Shown here: one piece after another, positions 8,118 through 15,582 of the stretch | How the letters are laid out: every line of letters starts with the position of its first letter | Position numbering within the stretch: the stretch's first letter is position 1 | NCBI GenBank assembly: GCA_049291395.1 | Contig: JBATPJ010000006.1 | Span: forward strand, 1 to 22,198 | Source of the DNA: JAPUDQ01 sp049291395 | GTDB lineage: Bacteria; Patescibacteriota; Saccharimonadia; Saccharimonadales; Saccharimonadaceae | Direction of reading: 5' to 3' | Length of the DNA: 22,198 nt | Notes under the pieces: generated by a model | The model's database searches: none | What the model saw: the letters and a program-made list of their open reading frames with translations, nothing else | What the model was told of the DNA's origin: nothing | Position numbers and translations under genes: made by a program

Positions 8118-8801
8118 ATGGCCCACACACACAAACACGAAAAACGCGTCTGGCTACCTGATGCTCACCTCGTCCAAGCGATCGCTGACTCTACCGAAAA
8201 CTTGCGTGGTAGCGATGAAGAATTCGAACGTGCCTTTCGCATCCTCAAAAAATACCCACAGCGTATCACCATCTTCGGCTCGACTCAGCCTCGGCCTCAC
8301 GATGAGTATTACAAAACTGCCGTCGAAGTATCCCGTCGGCTATCCCACGAAGGTTATGCGATCGTCACTGGTGGCGGGCCGGGTATCATGGAGGCGGCCA
8401 ATCGCGGGGCTTTCGAGGCCGGTGGACCCTCGATCGGGTTTAACATCGTATTGCCCCGTGAGCAGTTCCTCAACAAATACACGACCGATCATCTCGCCTT
8501 TCATTATTTCTTCACACGCAAAGTCATGATGGCATTTTATGTCCATGGATTTGTCTATTTTCCGGGCGGGTTTGGCACGTTTGACGAGCTTTTCGAAGTC
8601 ATCACACTGATCCAGACCAAGAAAATGCCTCGCGTCCCGGTCGTGCTTTTCGGCAAAGAATACTGGGGCAAGCTAGCGCTCTTTCTCGAGCGCCATATGA
8701 TGGATGACGGCTACATAAAGTCAGAGGATGAGAAGATATTTTATATCACCGACGATATCGACGAAGTTTGTCGCATCATGAATGAAGACTATCACTCTTA
8801 G
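8118..8801 (+). CDS. LOG-family (TIGR00730) nucleotide 5'-monophosphate phosphoribohydrolase
   Basis: Predicted 227 aa with a Rossmann-like fold of the LOG/YgdH family, which hydrolyses the N-glycosidic bond of nucleoside 5'-monophosphates to free base and ribose 5-phosphate. The signature PGGxGTxxE is present as PGGFGTFDE, preceded by GGGPGIMEAANRGA. The first strand ITIFGSTQPR matches the family start. The ATG at 8118 was chosen over a much earlier in-frame ATG at 7995, because that one lies inside divergent uvrB and the -10 box TATACT lies 9 nt upstream of 8118. Whether it cleaves cytokinin-like or ordinary nucleotides cannot be read from sequence. Its product, ribose 5-phosphate, is a substrate of the neighbouring pentose phosphate enzymes. 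Confidence 0.9.
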   Translation: MAHTHKHEKRVWLPDAHLVQAIADSTENLRGSDEEFERAFRILKKYPQRITIFGSTQPRPHDEYYKTAVEVSRRLSHEGYAIVTGGGPGIMEAANRGAFEAGGPSIGFNIVLPREQFLNKYTTDHLAFHYFFTRKVMMAFYVHGFVYFPGGFGTFDELFEVITLIQTKKMPRVPVVLFGKEYWGKLALFLERHMMDDGYIKSEDEKIFYITDDIDEVCRIMNEDYHS

Positions 8802-8820
8802 CTGAAAATCGAGCTATTCT
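8799..8820. terminator. Weak hairpin between convergent genes
   Basis: TAGCT-(GAAAATCG)-AGCTA forms a 5-bp stem whose arms contain the stop codons of both convergent genes; TTCTTT follows on the plus strand. It is short, so a terminator role is doubtful. Confidence 0.2.
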
Positions 8821-10007
8821 TTGATACCCAGCCGGACGAATGCGACGCGTTGCAGCGGCCGATGCTGTAGGTATCGACGAAACAGCTCTTGCTCAAGCTC
8901 GCGTCGCACGTAGCGCAGTGATCGGTCATCAAACGACGCATTGTCTGCATGATCGATAGCGAGATCCACGAGATTCAGTCCAGCTGGTGCATCACTATAC
9001 TTGGCGACATGGCCTTTGCCCGACCACAGCACCATCGTCTCGACTAGTCGTGCAAGGACGTCGTTGGCTGACTCAAACCACCAATCTTCCTCATCCATAT
9101 GCGGTCCCATCTCGGCTGACGTACCATCGATCGAGTGATGAACACTACGCCAGTGCAGTGGATGCCCGCCAAGCGTGACGTGACCAGACGTATCACCGAT
9201 CAGGGCAGTCACTACCGCCTCACCATAGTCGCGACCAGCATGACGGTATTTGAGCAAGCTACTCATTATCGATATTTCCGCCACGTAGTGTAGTAGTAGT
9301 GTTGTCGTGCGCAGCGTATAGCCCCTGACTACCTTCTCGCCTGTCGGCGCAATCGCTACAACTCCCATTTCTTTACTGTGCAGTACCAGGTGATGCCGCT
9401 TCACACTGCGACTAAGCGAGTCGATATATGCTAGCTTATCAAGATAGACCACTTCGAATGGCCGGCTTTCAAAATCAGCTGCAGTGAGCGACGTATATTG
9501 TCTGGTAAATGTCGTGTTCCACGCCGAGGATTCGATATAGCGAGCGGCCACCATGACGCTACCGATTGGTTCGTGCTTTAGAAGGCTATCAACCGAACGG
9601 TAGTTCAGAACCTTCATGACCATACGCGGCGGCTGTTGCTTGAGCAATTTCCTCGCGACAGTATTTTTCATTGCCCAGCAGTGGCGCTTTCCGACATGTG
9701 CGCGAACGTTTTTGACGATCAACGGCGTCATCTCGCTCACCGCATCCGGATGCTGACCACCCATGGCACTAGACAGGCGAGCATTATCATCCTGGACACG
9801 TCCCCGTAGTACTGCATAGAGTTCATGCGGAGTTGTATCGGCCGGATCAAGACGAAGAGCGCGGTGCATTGCGGCTGAGCGTTCGGCGAGTTCACCGATC
9901 AGCCCCGCATCGATCCCCGGACCATCAACCGTCGATTCTAAGCTTGCGAGCACCCGCGAAAAGTAGTCACTGTTATGGCCAAGAAGCTCGCTAAGAATCC
10001 GCGACAT
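8814..10007 (-). CDS. Unknown 397-aa protein at the end of the sugar-phosphate operon
   Basis: I do not recognise this protein. It appears soluble, with no signal peptide or clear membrane helix. The N-terminal 100 residues are helical, with a polar segment RLDPADTTPHELYAVLRGRV (56-75). The middle is rich in basic residues and aromatics (HVGKRHCWAMKN, 108-119), and the C-terminal half has many His and Trp (GGHPLHWRSVHHS; EEDWWFE). A basic tail RRELEQELFRRYLQHRP precedes the end. The ATG at 10007 has AGGTAGG 7 nt upstream and follows the fba stop by 7 nt, so it is the last gene of the carbon-metabolism operon. Context hints at a link to sugar phosphates or their regulation, which is inference only. 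Confidence 0.75.
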   Translation of the reverse strand: MSRILSELLGHNSDYFSRVLASLESTVDGPGIDAGLIGELAERSAAMHRALRLDPADTTPHELYAVLRGRVQDDNARLSSAMGGQHPDAVSEMTPLIVKNVRAHVGKRHCWAMKNTVARKLLKQQPPRMVMKVLNYRSVDSLLKHEPIGSVMVAARYIESSAWNTTFTRQYTSLTAADFESRPFEVVYLDKLAYIDSLSRSVKRHHLVLHSKEMGVVAIAPTGEKVVRGYTLRTTTLLLHYVAEISIMSSLLKYRHAGRDYGEAVVTALIGDTSGHVTLGGHPLHWRSVHHSIDGTSAEMGPHMDEEDWWFESANDVLARLVETMVLWSGKGHVAKYSDAPAGLNLVDLAIDHADNASFDDRSLRYVRRELEQELFRRYLQHRPLQRVAFVRLGIKE

Positions 10008-10014
10008 TATCCGC

Positions 10015-10926
10015 CTACCTCACGGCTTTACCAGCACTACCGAAAGCCTCGATCTTCTCTTCGACGACTCGCTGTACTGCATCATAGACAACTGGCATGA
10101 GTTTGACAATGGCGTATTCTTTGGGGTTGTCAGCCAGGACTTTCTCGAGTGTCGTACGAAAAACAAAGCGCATATCGCTGTTGATATTGATCTTACTAAC
10201 GCCGATCCGTGCCGCTTCTTCAAAATAATGAAGTGGAGTACCAGATCCACCGTGAAGAGATATCTGACAGTCTATGCTGTCACGGATTCGCTGGAGTAGC
10301 TCCAGATCAAGCTGCTTCGGTACGGGGTATTTACCGTGCAAGTTACCGATCGCAGCCGCAAAGGTATCGATACCTGTCGCGTCGACGAATGATTTGGTAC
10401 CTTCTGGCGTGCTAAAAGTCTTTTTGATCTCTTCGTAGTTGATATCTTCCTCGTGCAGGTTGCTCGAGCCGCCAAAATAATGCGGCTCAGACTCGACAAG
10501 TGCACCGGTAAACTTGGCGTATTCGACGACTTCCTTCGTCTTCGCGATGATATCCTCTTCGCTCGCGTCGTGATCAGCCTGTGAGATATCGATATGGATA
10601 AATTCAAACCCGACGTCGATCGCTCGTTTGCAATCCTCGACTGATGGGCTGTGATCGAGGTTGAGATAGACTTCGATGCCGTACTCACTGGCGTAGTTGT
10701 CGACCATATCACGGATATTTTCGAGCCCCATCGCCTTGACTTCACCGTCACTGACCTCTATGAGCACTGGTGCGTTTTTAGCCTGAGCAGCTCGGGCGAT
10801 CGCAATCAGCGTCTCTTGGTTGTCGATGTTGAACGCTCCGACCGCAAAATGCTGCTGGCGACTGCGCTGCATGAGGTGACGAGCCTTGAGGCAATTGTCT
10901 CTGATCTCATGTATCGTGAGTCCCAT
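10015..10926 (-). CDS. fba: Class II fructose-bisphosphate aldolase family protein
   Basis: Zn-dependent aldolase that cleaves fructose 1,6-bisphosphate, and in many organisms sedoheptulose 1,7-bisphosphate, into triose phosphate plus aldose phosphate. The 303-aa length fits the ketose-bisphosphate aldolase family. Asp91 and Zn ligand His92 lie in LNLDHS; Glu146 is in LVESEPHYFGG; Zn-binding His197 is in GNLHGKY and His225 in LHGGSG; the phosphate-binding end is ININSDMR. Some positions differ from E. coli-type Fba (HIDIS instead of MFDGS), so tagatose- or other ketose-bisphosphate specificity cannot be excluded. The ATG overlaps the pfkB stop by one base (TAATG). Confidence 0.9.
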   Translation of the reverse strand: MGLTIHEIRDNCLKARHLMQRSRQQHFAVGAFNIDNQETLIAIARAAQAKNAPVLIEVSDGEVKAMGLENIRDMVDNYASEYGIEVYLNLDHSPSVEDCKRAIDVGFEFIHIDISQADHDASEEDIIAKTKEVVEYAKFTGALVESEPHYFGGSSNLHEEDINYEEIKKTFSTPEGTKSFVDATGIDTFAAAIGNLHGKYPVPKQLDLELLQRIRDSIDCQISLHGGSGTPLHYFEEAARIGVSKININSDMRFVFRTTLEKVLADNPKEYAIVKLMPVVYDAVQRVVEEKIEAFGSAGKAVR

Positions 10927-11957
10927 TATTTCATCCTCTCGGCTTTGTAACTCGCAGGGGCTTTTTCAAGCCATTCTTTGAGTTCGCGGGTAGTTAGTAG
11001 ACCTTGTTGAGCTCCAGGATAGAGGACGACGCTCGCGGGAGTGATCGGCGCCAGTTGTAGCGCCCCCTCGAGACTATAGCCTTTGATCAGCGCACCGACA
11101 AAGGTACTCGTATAGGCATCGCCACAACCAGTTCGCTCGACCGGTGGCGCTACATCGGGATAGATCGGCATGAAGAGTCGCTGCGTGCCATCACTGGCAT
11201 AACTACCGTTATGGCCATCAGAGATCAGGACGATCTTGGGGCCGAGCTCGTGCATCTTGTCGAGCAGCTCATGGACATTGTCATAGTTACCACCCGTCAC
11301 TTGGACTGCTTCCTCGCGGTTAAGTGCGACGACCTCGGTACGCCGATAGACATGTTTGAGACGCTCTTTGCCAAACTTGATCTGGTAGGTACCAGGCTGA
11401 AACGCTAGTTTGACGTCGGGATAGCGATCGAGCCATTCCATGATCTCATCATGCATGTCGACGGCGTTCTCGGCGATCGAGCTAAAGTAGATCCATTTCG
11501 GGATCTCTGACTTGTGCAGGTGTGGCCAGTGGTAGTTGTAGTGCTCGTGATTGATGAGGATGGTTCGGTCATCTTTGTACCAGAGCACGTAATGATAGTT
11601 AGTGTGTTTGCCGTGCTGGAGTTTGATCAGAAATGTATCGACGCCTTTTTTGGCGAGGGTGCTGACGACCTGGCGGCCACGTTCGTCGTTGCCGAGATTG
11701 GTCGCGAGCGCACTATTGAGACCAAGCTTGGCGAAGTTCACCGCCGCATTTGCCGCGTTGCCCACGCCGTAGATCACCGTCGAGCGCTCAAATGGCACTT
11801 TCATACCATATGGCACGCTGAGCCAGCGCTCACCTTTACCTTCATCGACCACTTTGCCCTGGTCTTCGAAGAGTCGGATAAAATCATCGATCACCGTATC
11901 ACCGACTGATATAACGTCGATATTGTAGGGAGTGTCGTTTACGTCTTGTTCTGCCAT
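10926..11957 (-). CDS. PfkB/ribokinase-family carbohydrate kinase
   Basis: Predicted 343 aa. PfkB-family kinases phosphorylate sugars or sugar phosphates using ATP. The N-terminal VISVGDTVIDDF (15-26), the GVGNAANAAVNFAKLG motif (64-79), the N-x-x-E motif LNREEA (212-217) and the C-terminal catalytic GCGDAY (277-282, base Asp280, in place of the common GAGDxF) are all visible. An unusual insertion rich in His and Tyr (118-148) may shape the substrate site. It stands between transketolase and aldolase, so a phosphofructokinase or sedoheptulose-7-phosphate kinase role would complete the route; this is inference from position. AAGGAG lies 8 nt before the ATG, which starts one base after the tkt C-half stop. 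Confidence 0.88.
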   Translation of the reverse strand: MAEQDVNDTPYNIDVISVGDTVIDDFIRLFEDQGKVVDEGKGERWLSVPYGMKVPFERSTVIYGVGNAANAAVNFAKLGLNSALATNLGNDERGRQVVSTLAKKGVDTFLIKLQHGKHTNYHYVLWYKDDRTILINHEHYNYHWPHLHKSEIPKWIYFSSIAENAVDMHDEIMEWLDRYPDVKLAFQPGTYQIKFGKERLKHVYRRTEVVALNREEAVQVTGGNYDNVHELLDKMHELGPKIVLISDGHNGSYASDGTQRLFMPIYPDVAPPVERTGCGDAYTSTFVGALIKGYSLEGALQLAPITPASVVLYPGAQQGLLTTRELKEWLEKAPASYKAERMK

Positions 11958-11958
11958 G

Positions 11959-12957
11959 TTATGCTCCTTGATGATACTGCGGGTTAGTTTTTATAAAGTC
12001 CTGGACGCTGCTCGCGATATGCTCACCAGTCAGGCCGAAGTGTTCGAGTAGTTCGTTTGGCTTGCCTGACTCGCCGAAGCGGTCTTGTATACCGAGACGG
12101 CGGATCGGAATCGGTAGCTTATCGGCCGCGAGTTCGCATATGGCACTACCAAAGCCCCCGGCGATTTGGGCTTCCTCGACAGTTATGGCCCGGCCGGTCT
12201 TTTTGAGGCTCGCAAGGATCGTCTCGCTGTCTAGCGGCTTGATCGTCGGTACGTGGACAACCTCGGCGCTGATACCGTGTTTGGCCAGAGTATCGGCAGC
12301 TACGAGGCATTGGTACGACATCGTACCCGTCCCAAGTAGCGTGATGTCGGTTCCTTCGCGGAGTACATAGGCCTGGCCGATAGTAAATGGCGTCTCGGCG
12401 GTCGTAAATACCGGTGTCGCTTCACGCGCCAGCCGCAAATAGGTCGGGCGATCTTGCCGAGCGATAGCAAGAGTGGCTTTTTCGGCCTCGATGCTGTCCC
12501 CCGGTGCGATCACGATCATGTGCGGCAATACACGCATCAAGGCGATGTCTTCAAGCATCTGATGCGTGGCGCCATCTGGCCCGACGGAGATACCAGCGTG
12601 CGATCCTACAACGCAGACAAATCGCTCGTTGAGACATATCGTCGTTCGGATCTGCTCCCAGTTGCGCCCTGGGCTAAACGCCGCATAGCTGCTGGCAAAT
12701 GGTTTCTTACCCATGGCGCTCATGCCCGCCGCGACGGTCACGAGATTTTGCTCGGCGACACCGATCTCGACGAAACGCTCTGGATGCGCATCACGAAAAA
12801 GATGCATCTGAGTCGACTCAGTGAGGTCAGCACACAGCGCCACGACACTCTGGTCTTCATCGCCAGCTTGCTTTAGTCCGCGACCAAAGCCTTTGCGGAT
12901 TGGCTCAGAAGTGATGTCCGGTGAGCCGATTTGCGCTGATAAGTGGAGATTAGACAT
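11959..12957 (-). CDS. tkt: Transketolase, C-terminal half (Pyr and C domains)
   Basis: Predicted 332 aa, the second subunit of a split transketolase that transfers two-carbon units between sugar phosphates using thiamine diphosphate. The catalytic Glu of the pyrimidine-binding domain is in FVEIGVAEQNL, followed by the family motif SYAAFSPGRNWEQIR and the substrate loop SHAGISVGPDGATHQ. A C-terminal domain follows (TIKPLDSETI; EEAQIAGGFGSAI). GGAGG lies 6 nt before the ATG. It is separated from the N-half gene by 110 bp containing two complementary heptanucleotide arrays. Two-gene transketolases are common in archaea and many bacteria, so the split itself is ordinary. Confidence 0.93.
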   Translation of the reverse strand: MSNLHLSAQIGSPDITSEPIRKGFGRGLKQAGDEDQSVVALCADLTESTQMHLFRDAHPERFVEIGVAEQNLVTVAAGMSAMGKKPFASSYAAFSPGRNWEQIRTTICLNERFVCVVGSHAGISVGPDGATHQMLEDIALMRVLPHMIVIAPGDSIEAEKATLAIARQDRPTYLRLAREATPVFTTAETPFTIGQAYVLREGTDITLLGTGTMSYQCLVAADTLAKHGISAEVVHVPTIKPLDSETILASLKKTGRAITVEEAQIAGGFGSAICELAADKLPIPIRRLGIQDRFGESGKPNELLEHFGLTGEHIASSVQDFIKTNPQYHQGA

Positions 12958-13075
12958 AGATACCTCCGACTAGTGTGCATGAGACACGAGACACGAGACA
13001 CGAGACACGACAAAAATTCATTTGCTGACTTATTCGTAACTCGTAACTCGTGACTCGTGACTCGTGATTATTCAT
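12950..13075 (-). CDS. Candidate 41-aa ORF bridging the transketolase halves
   Basis: The ATG at 13075 overlaps the last codons of the N-half gene, has AGGAG 5 nt upstream, and the frame stays open through both repeat arrays to a TAA inside the C-half gene. The peptide is largely a translation of the repeats (ESRVTSYELR; CRVSCLVSRVSC). It may simply keep ribosomes moving across the gap, or be fortuitous. Confidence 0.2.
   Translation of the reverse strand: MNNHESRVTSYELRISQQMNFCRVSCLVSRVSCTLVGGIYV
12981..13010. repeat. Heptanucleotide tandem array, GAGACAC unit
   Basis: Four perfect copies of GAGACAC plus two bases, just upstream of the C-half transketolase ribosome site. On the mRNA (minus) strand it reads as repeated GTGTCTC and can pair with the array at 13035-13069. 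Confidence 0.9.
13035..13069. repeat. Heptanucleotide tandem array, CGTRACT unit
   Basis: Five copies of CGTAACT/CGTGACT, the last one degenerate (CGTGATT), beginning at the stop codon of the N-half transketolase gene. On the minus strand the copies read AGTCACG/AGTTACG and pair with the GTGTCTC array in 5-6 bp blocks, each separated by a U-U mismatch. The A/G variation becomes G-U pairing, so the fold is kept. Confidence 0.9.
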
Positions 13076-13937
13076 GTTCACTCCTAATTTTGCCTGCAAG
13101 TGTACGTAATTTTTTAAGTGCATCCCGTGCCTGTTCGCTATTCGGCGGGGCGCCGTGCCAGTGATAGTCATATTCCATGAAGTCAACGCCCTTGCCTGGG
13201 ATAGTATGCGCGATGATGACACTCGGCTTGTTCGTGATGGCCCGAGCCATTGAGCACGCGTCGATGATACTCTCGATGTTGTTGCCGTCGATCTCGAGCA
13301 CGTGCCAGCCGAAACTTTCCCATTTGCCCTTCAAGTCCTCGAGCGGCATGATATCTTCGGTATTGCCGTCGATCTGGATATTGTTGCGGTCGATGATACC
13401 GATGAGGTTATGTAGTTTGTATTTGCCGGCAAACATCGCGGCTTCCCATATATTGCCTTCATCAAGCTCGCCGTCGCCCATCATGACATAGACCCAGCGC
13501 TGAGGGTTTTGGTCGATGTTTTGGAGTACATAGGCCATGCCGGCGCCCTGGCTCAGACCAGAGCCGAGTGGCCCGCTGGTCGTCTCCATGCCAGGAAGTC
13601 GTAATCTCTCGGGGTGGCCTTGCAAACGGCTGCCAAATTGACGCAAGGTCATCAGCTCATCGACGTCAAAATACCCAGCTCGCGCCATCGTCGCGTAGCG
13701 AACAGGCACGGTGTGGCCATTACTCAGCAGCAAGATATCACGCTCCGGCCAGTCTGGTTTGTGCGGGTCATGCTGTAGGACGCTAAAATACAGCGCCGTG
13801 AAGATATCCGCCATACCGAGCGGCCCGGCGCTATGTCCCGAGCCAGCGTGCTCGAGCATGCGAATAATATCCTGACGAATGGTTATCGCCATCTGATCCA
13901 TTTGTTTTAGCGTGAGGTGCCCACTCATTGCATTCAT
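13068..13937 (-). CDS. tkt: Transketolase, N-terminal half (TPP-binding domain)
   Basis: First subunit of the split transketolase; it binds the diphosphate of thiamine diphosphate. Visible motifs are HAGSGHSAGPLGMADI (compare the usual GHPGG-x-L), SNGHTVPVRYA, the flexible loop SGPLGSGLSQGAGMA, the ThDP motif GDGELDEGN...NN with downstream RNNIQIDG, and the closing HTIPGKGVDFME. The start is uncertain. ATG 13937 (289 aa) and ATG 13928 both give a normal N-terminus but lack a clear ribosome site; an upstream in-frame TTG at 14006 would lie inside rpe. Its ATG is overlapped by the stop of a 13-codon ORF (13975-13934), possibly fortuitous. It lies 43 bp after rpe. Confidence 0.93.
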   Translation of the reverse strand: MNAMSGHLTLKQMDQMAITIRQDIIRMLEHAGSGHSAGPLGMADIFTALYFSVLQHDPHKPDWPERDILLLSNGHTVPVRYATMARAGYFDVDELMTLRQFGSRLQGHPERLRLPGMETTSGPLGSGLSQGAGMAYVLQNIDQNPQRWVYVMMGDGELDEGNIWEAAMFAGKYKLHNLIGIIDRNNIQIDGNTEDIMPLEDLKGKWESFGWHVLEIDGNNIESIIDACSMARAITNKPSVIIAHTIPGKGVDFMEYDYHWHGAPPNSEQARDALKKLRTLAGKIRSEHE

Positions 13938-13980
13938 TTTACCATAAGTGCGATAGAGGTCGCGAGTATTGACATTACCC

Positions 13981-14631
13981 CTACTTTGTTGATAGCGAGG
14001 ACCCAAGCATCACCAGGCTACGATATGACTCTTCCGGGTCTGGCGCTCGCTGGATAGCACCGCCGACATCGATGACTTGTATCCCAGCCGAAACGAGCTG
14101 CGCGATGTTTGATTCGTTGGCACCGCCGTCCCAGCCGATCTCGATATCGGGTCGGATTGCACGAATTTGCGAGATCTTATCGAGGACAGTGAGATCAGCC
14201 TCACCACCAAACGAACCGAGCTTGCCCGCAAAGAGCAAGACATGATCTGCGACCGCGATACAGCCATGCGCCGACTCGACAGTCGTATCAGCAAGCAGCG
14301 CGACGCCGGCCTTCAGTCCAAACTTTTTGATATGGACGATCATCGCCTCGATATCAGCGTCTGCTTCAGCATGAAGGATTATCAGATGAGGACTAAGGCT
14401 GATCAGTGTCTCGAGCTGCTCTGCGGGGTGACGATACATCAGATGGATATCGGCCAGTACACCCTCGGGCCACCACACCTGGATGGGGTTAAGGTTTTTG
14501 TTGGGCGCAAAATCACCATCCATGAGATCGATCTGGATCCGCGAGGCGAAGCTTACCCGCTCGATCTGCTCACGATAAACATGCGGGTCAGCCGTGTTTG
14601 GGGTGACGCTCGGTACGATCGCTATGCTCAT
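13981..14631 (-). CDS. rpe: Ribulose-phosphate 3-epimerase family protein
   Basis: Predicted 216-aa TIM barrel of the family that interconverts ribulose 5-phosphate and xylulose 5-phosphate, feeding transketolase. The catalytic Asp35 is in IDLMDGDF and the second catalytic Asp168 in GWDGGAN; His63 is in DIHLM. The first metal-ligand His of the usual H-I-D-V-M-D-G motif is Gln33 here, and the phosphate loop reads FGGEADLTVLDKI rather than FGGQxF. These changes suggest altered metal binding or a divergent substrate, although position between transketolase and rpiB supports epimerase activity. The start overlaps the upstream stop by one base (TAATG). Confidence 0.82.
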   Translation of the reverse strand: MSIAIVPSVTPNTADPHVYREQIERVSFASRIQIDLMDGDFAPNKNLNPIQVWWPEGVLADIHLMYRHPAEQLETLISLSPHLIILHAEADADIEAMIVHIKKFGLKAGVALLADTTVESAHGCIAVADHVLLFAGKLGSFGGEADLTVLDKISQIRAIRPDIEIGWDGGANESNIAQLVSAGIQVIDVGGAIQRAPDPEESYRSLVMLGSSLSTK

Positions 14632-15062
14632 TATTTTGCTCTATGGCCGACGAAAAATCCCAAGACAAGCCGCAGCCCCAGTACAAAGAGCGTGAAGAGA
14701 AATACTGACTTAGCACCGAGAAGAACGAGACCAGACCCTACCGCAAAATACGGCCAAATGATGATAAATCCGAGCACAAACAGGAGGAGCAAGAATAACG
14801 TTTGATCAATTCGCTCTGTCGATATCGGCAGCACTCGAGCGATCGTCACATAGCCTGCATCGAGCAGAAGGAATGAAGCTAAGACGTACACGAAGTTCGC
14901 AAAGCTATCTGTTGCACCGAGCCCACCACTGGTTACGCCGAGCGTCACAGCGATCGCCAGCAAGAACCCAAACAGCAGCACGCGAACCGTCGTCCCATAG
15001 TACGACAGAGCGACGATGATATTGTGTAACAAAAGATGGGGTGGATGATATTGCTTACTCAT
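14631..15062 (-). CDS. Small multi-pass membrane protein, unknown function
   Basis: Predicted 143 aa from the ATG at 15062, chosen over the ATG at 15101 because AGAGG lies 5 nt upstream and a TATAGT -10 box is in place. There are four likely membrane helices: two in the N-terminal half (VRVLLFGFLLAIAVTLGV; FVYVLASFLLLDAGYV) and two in the C-terminal half (LFLLLLFVLGFIIIW; SVFLFTLFVLGLRLVLGFF). The N-terminus is His/Pro-rich and the C-terminus short and basic. No family recognised. It opens the rpe-tkt-pfkB-fba segment and is coupled to rpe, yet nothing in it indicates transport of a specific substrate. Confidence 0.7.
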   Translation of the reverse strand: MSKQYHPPHLLLHNIIVALSYYGTTVRVLLFGFLLAIAVTLGVTSGGLGATDSFANFVYVLASFLLLDAGYVTIARVLPISTERIDQTLFLLLLFVLGFIIIWPYFAVGSGLVLLGAKSVFLFTLFVLGLRLVLGFFVGHRAK

Positions 15063-15071
15063 AATACCTCT

Positions 15072-15077
15072 ACTATA
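15072..15077 (-). promoter_or_regulatory. -10 box before the membrane-rpe-tkt segment
   Basis: TATAGT on the minus strand, 9 nt before the ATG at 15062, with a weak -35-like TTGCTC 18 bp upstream (15096-15101). It would give a separate start for the lower part of the operon. Confidence 0.45.
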
Positions 15078-15128
15078 CCTTATCGCAACAACCATGAGCA
15101 AGATGTTTGATTGCGTATACGACGTACC

Positions 15129-15581
15129 CTAGGCGAGATCGTCGAGCTGACGGTTGCGACGGCGAAACCGCTCAGCTCCGGCAAATGGCGTATCGAGCCA
15201 CATATCGATAATCTTTTTCCATTCGTAGGTTTCGTCCTGGAGTACACGCGACGGCAAGCACAGTACATTGCTGTCATTATCATTTCGTGTCATTTTCGCC
15301 TCATAGCTATCCCAGACCACCGATGCACGAATCCCCCGAAATCGGTTTGCCGCCATCGCCATGCCCTGTCCGCCAGTACAGAGTAAGATCGCTCGCACGT
15401 CAGGATCTTCGTCGCCGATCACTTTTGTACAAGCAAGCGCAGCAAACTGCGGGAAATCATCATGCGGATCGAGTTCCTTGTCGCCGACATCCTCGACATC
15501 CATACCCCGCTTGCTGAGATACGCAAATACCTCCTCTTTGAGGTGAAAGCCGCCATGATCCGAGCCGAGATAGATCTTCAT
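15129..15581 (-). CDS. rpiB: Ribose-5-phosphate isomerase B (RpiB/LacAB family)
   Basis: Interconverts ribose 5-phosphate and ribulose 5-phosphate. The 150-aa length is typical of RpiB. The N-terminal IYLGSDHGGFHLK holds Asp8-His9, and catalytic-type Cys68 is in LCTGGQGMAMAANR (usual form CGTGxGMxxAAN). The phosphate-binding and anion-hole region is GIRASVVWDSYEAKMTRNDNDSNVL. Common HDPY is WDSY here, so a LacA/LacB-like or altered specificity is possible but not likely in this context. The ATG at 15581 starts one base after the gap stop; an in-frame TTG at 15590 overlaps gap and was not chosen. Confidence 0.92.
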   Translation of the reverse strand: MKIYLGSDHGGFHLKEEVFAYLSKRGMDVEDVGDKELDPHDDFPQFAALACTKVIGDEDPDVRAILLCTGGQGMAMAANRFRGIRASVVWDSYEAKMTRNDNDSNVLCLPSRVLQDETYEWKKIIDMWLDTPFAGAERFRRRNRQLDDLA

Positions 15582-15582
15582 A

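Noticed and set aside
12981..13069. CRISPR array
   Set aside because: Units are 7 bp, directly adjacent, with no spacers and no cas genes.
13934..13975. 13-codon ORF overlapping the start of the transketolase N-half as ATGA
   Set aside because: Its GGGG ribosome-site candidate is only 2 nt from the ATG, too close for initiation.
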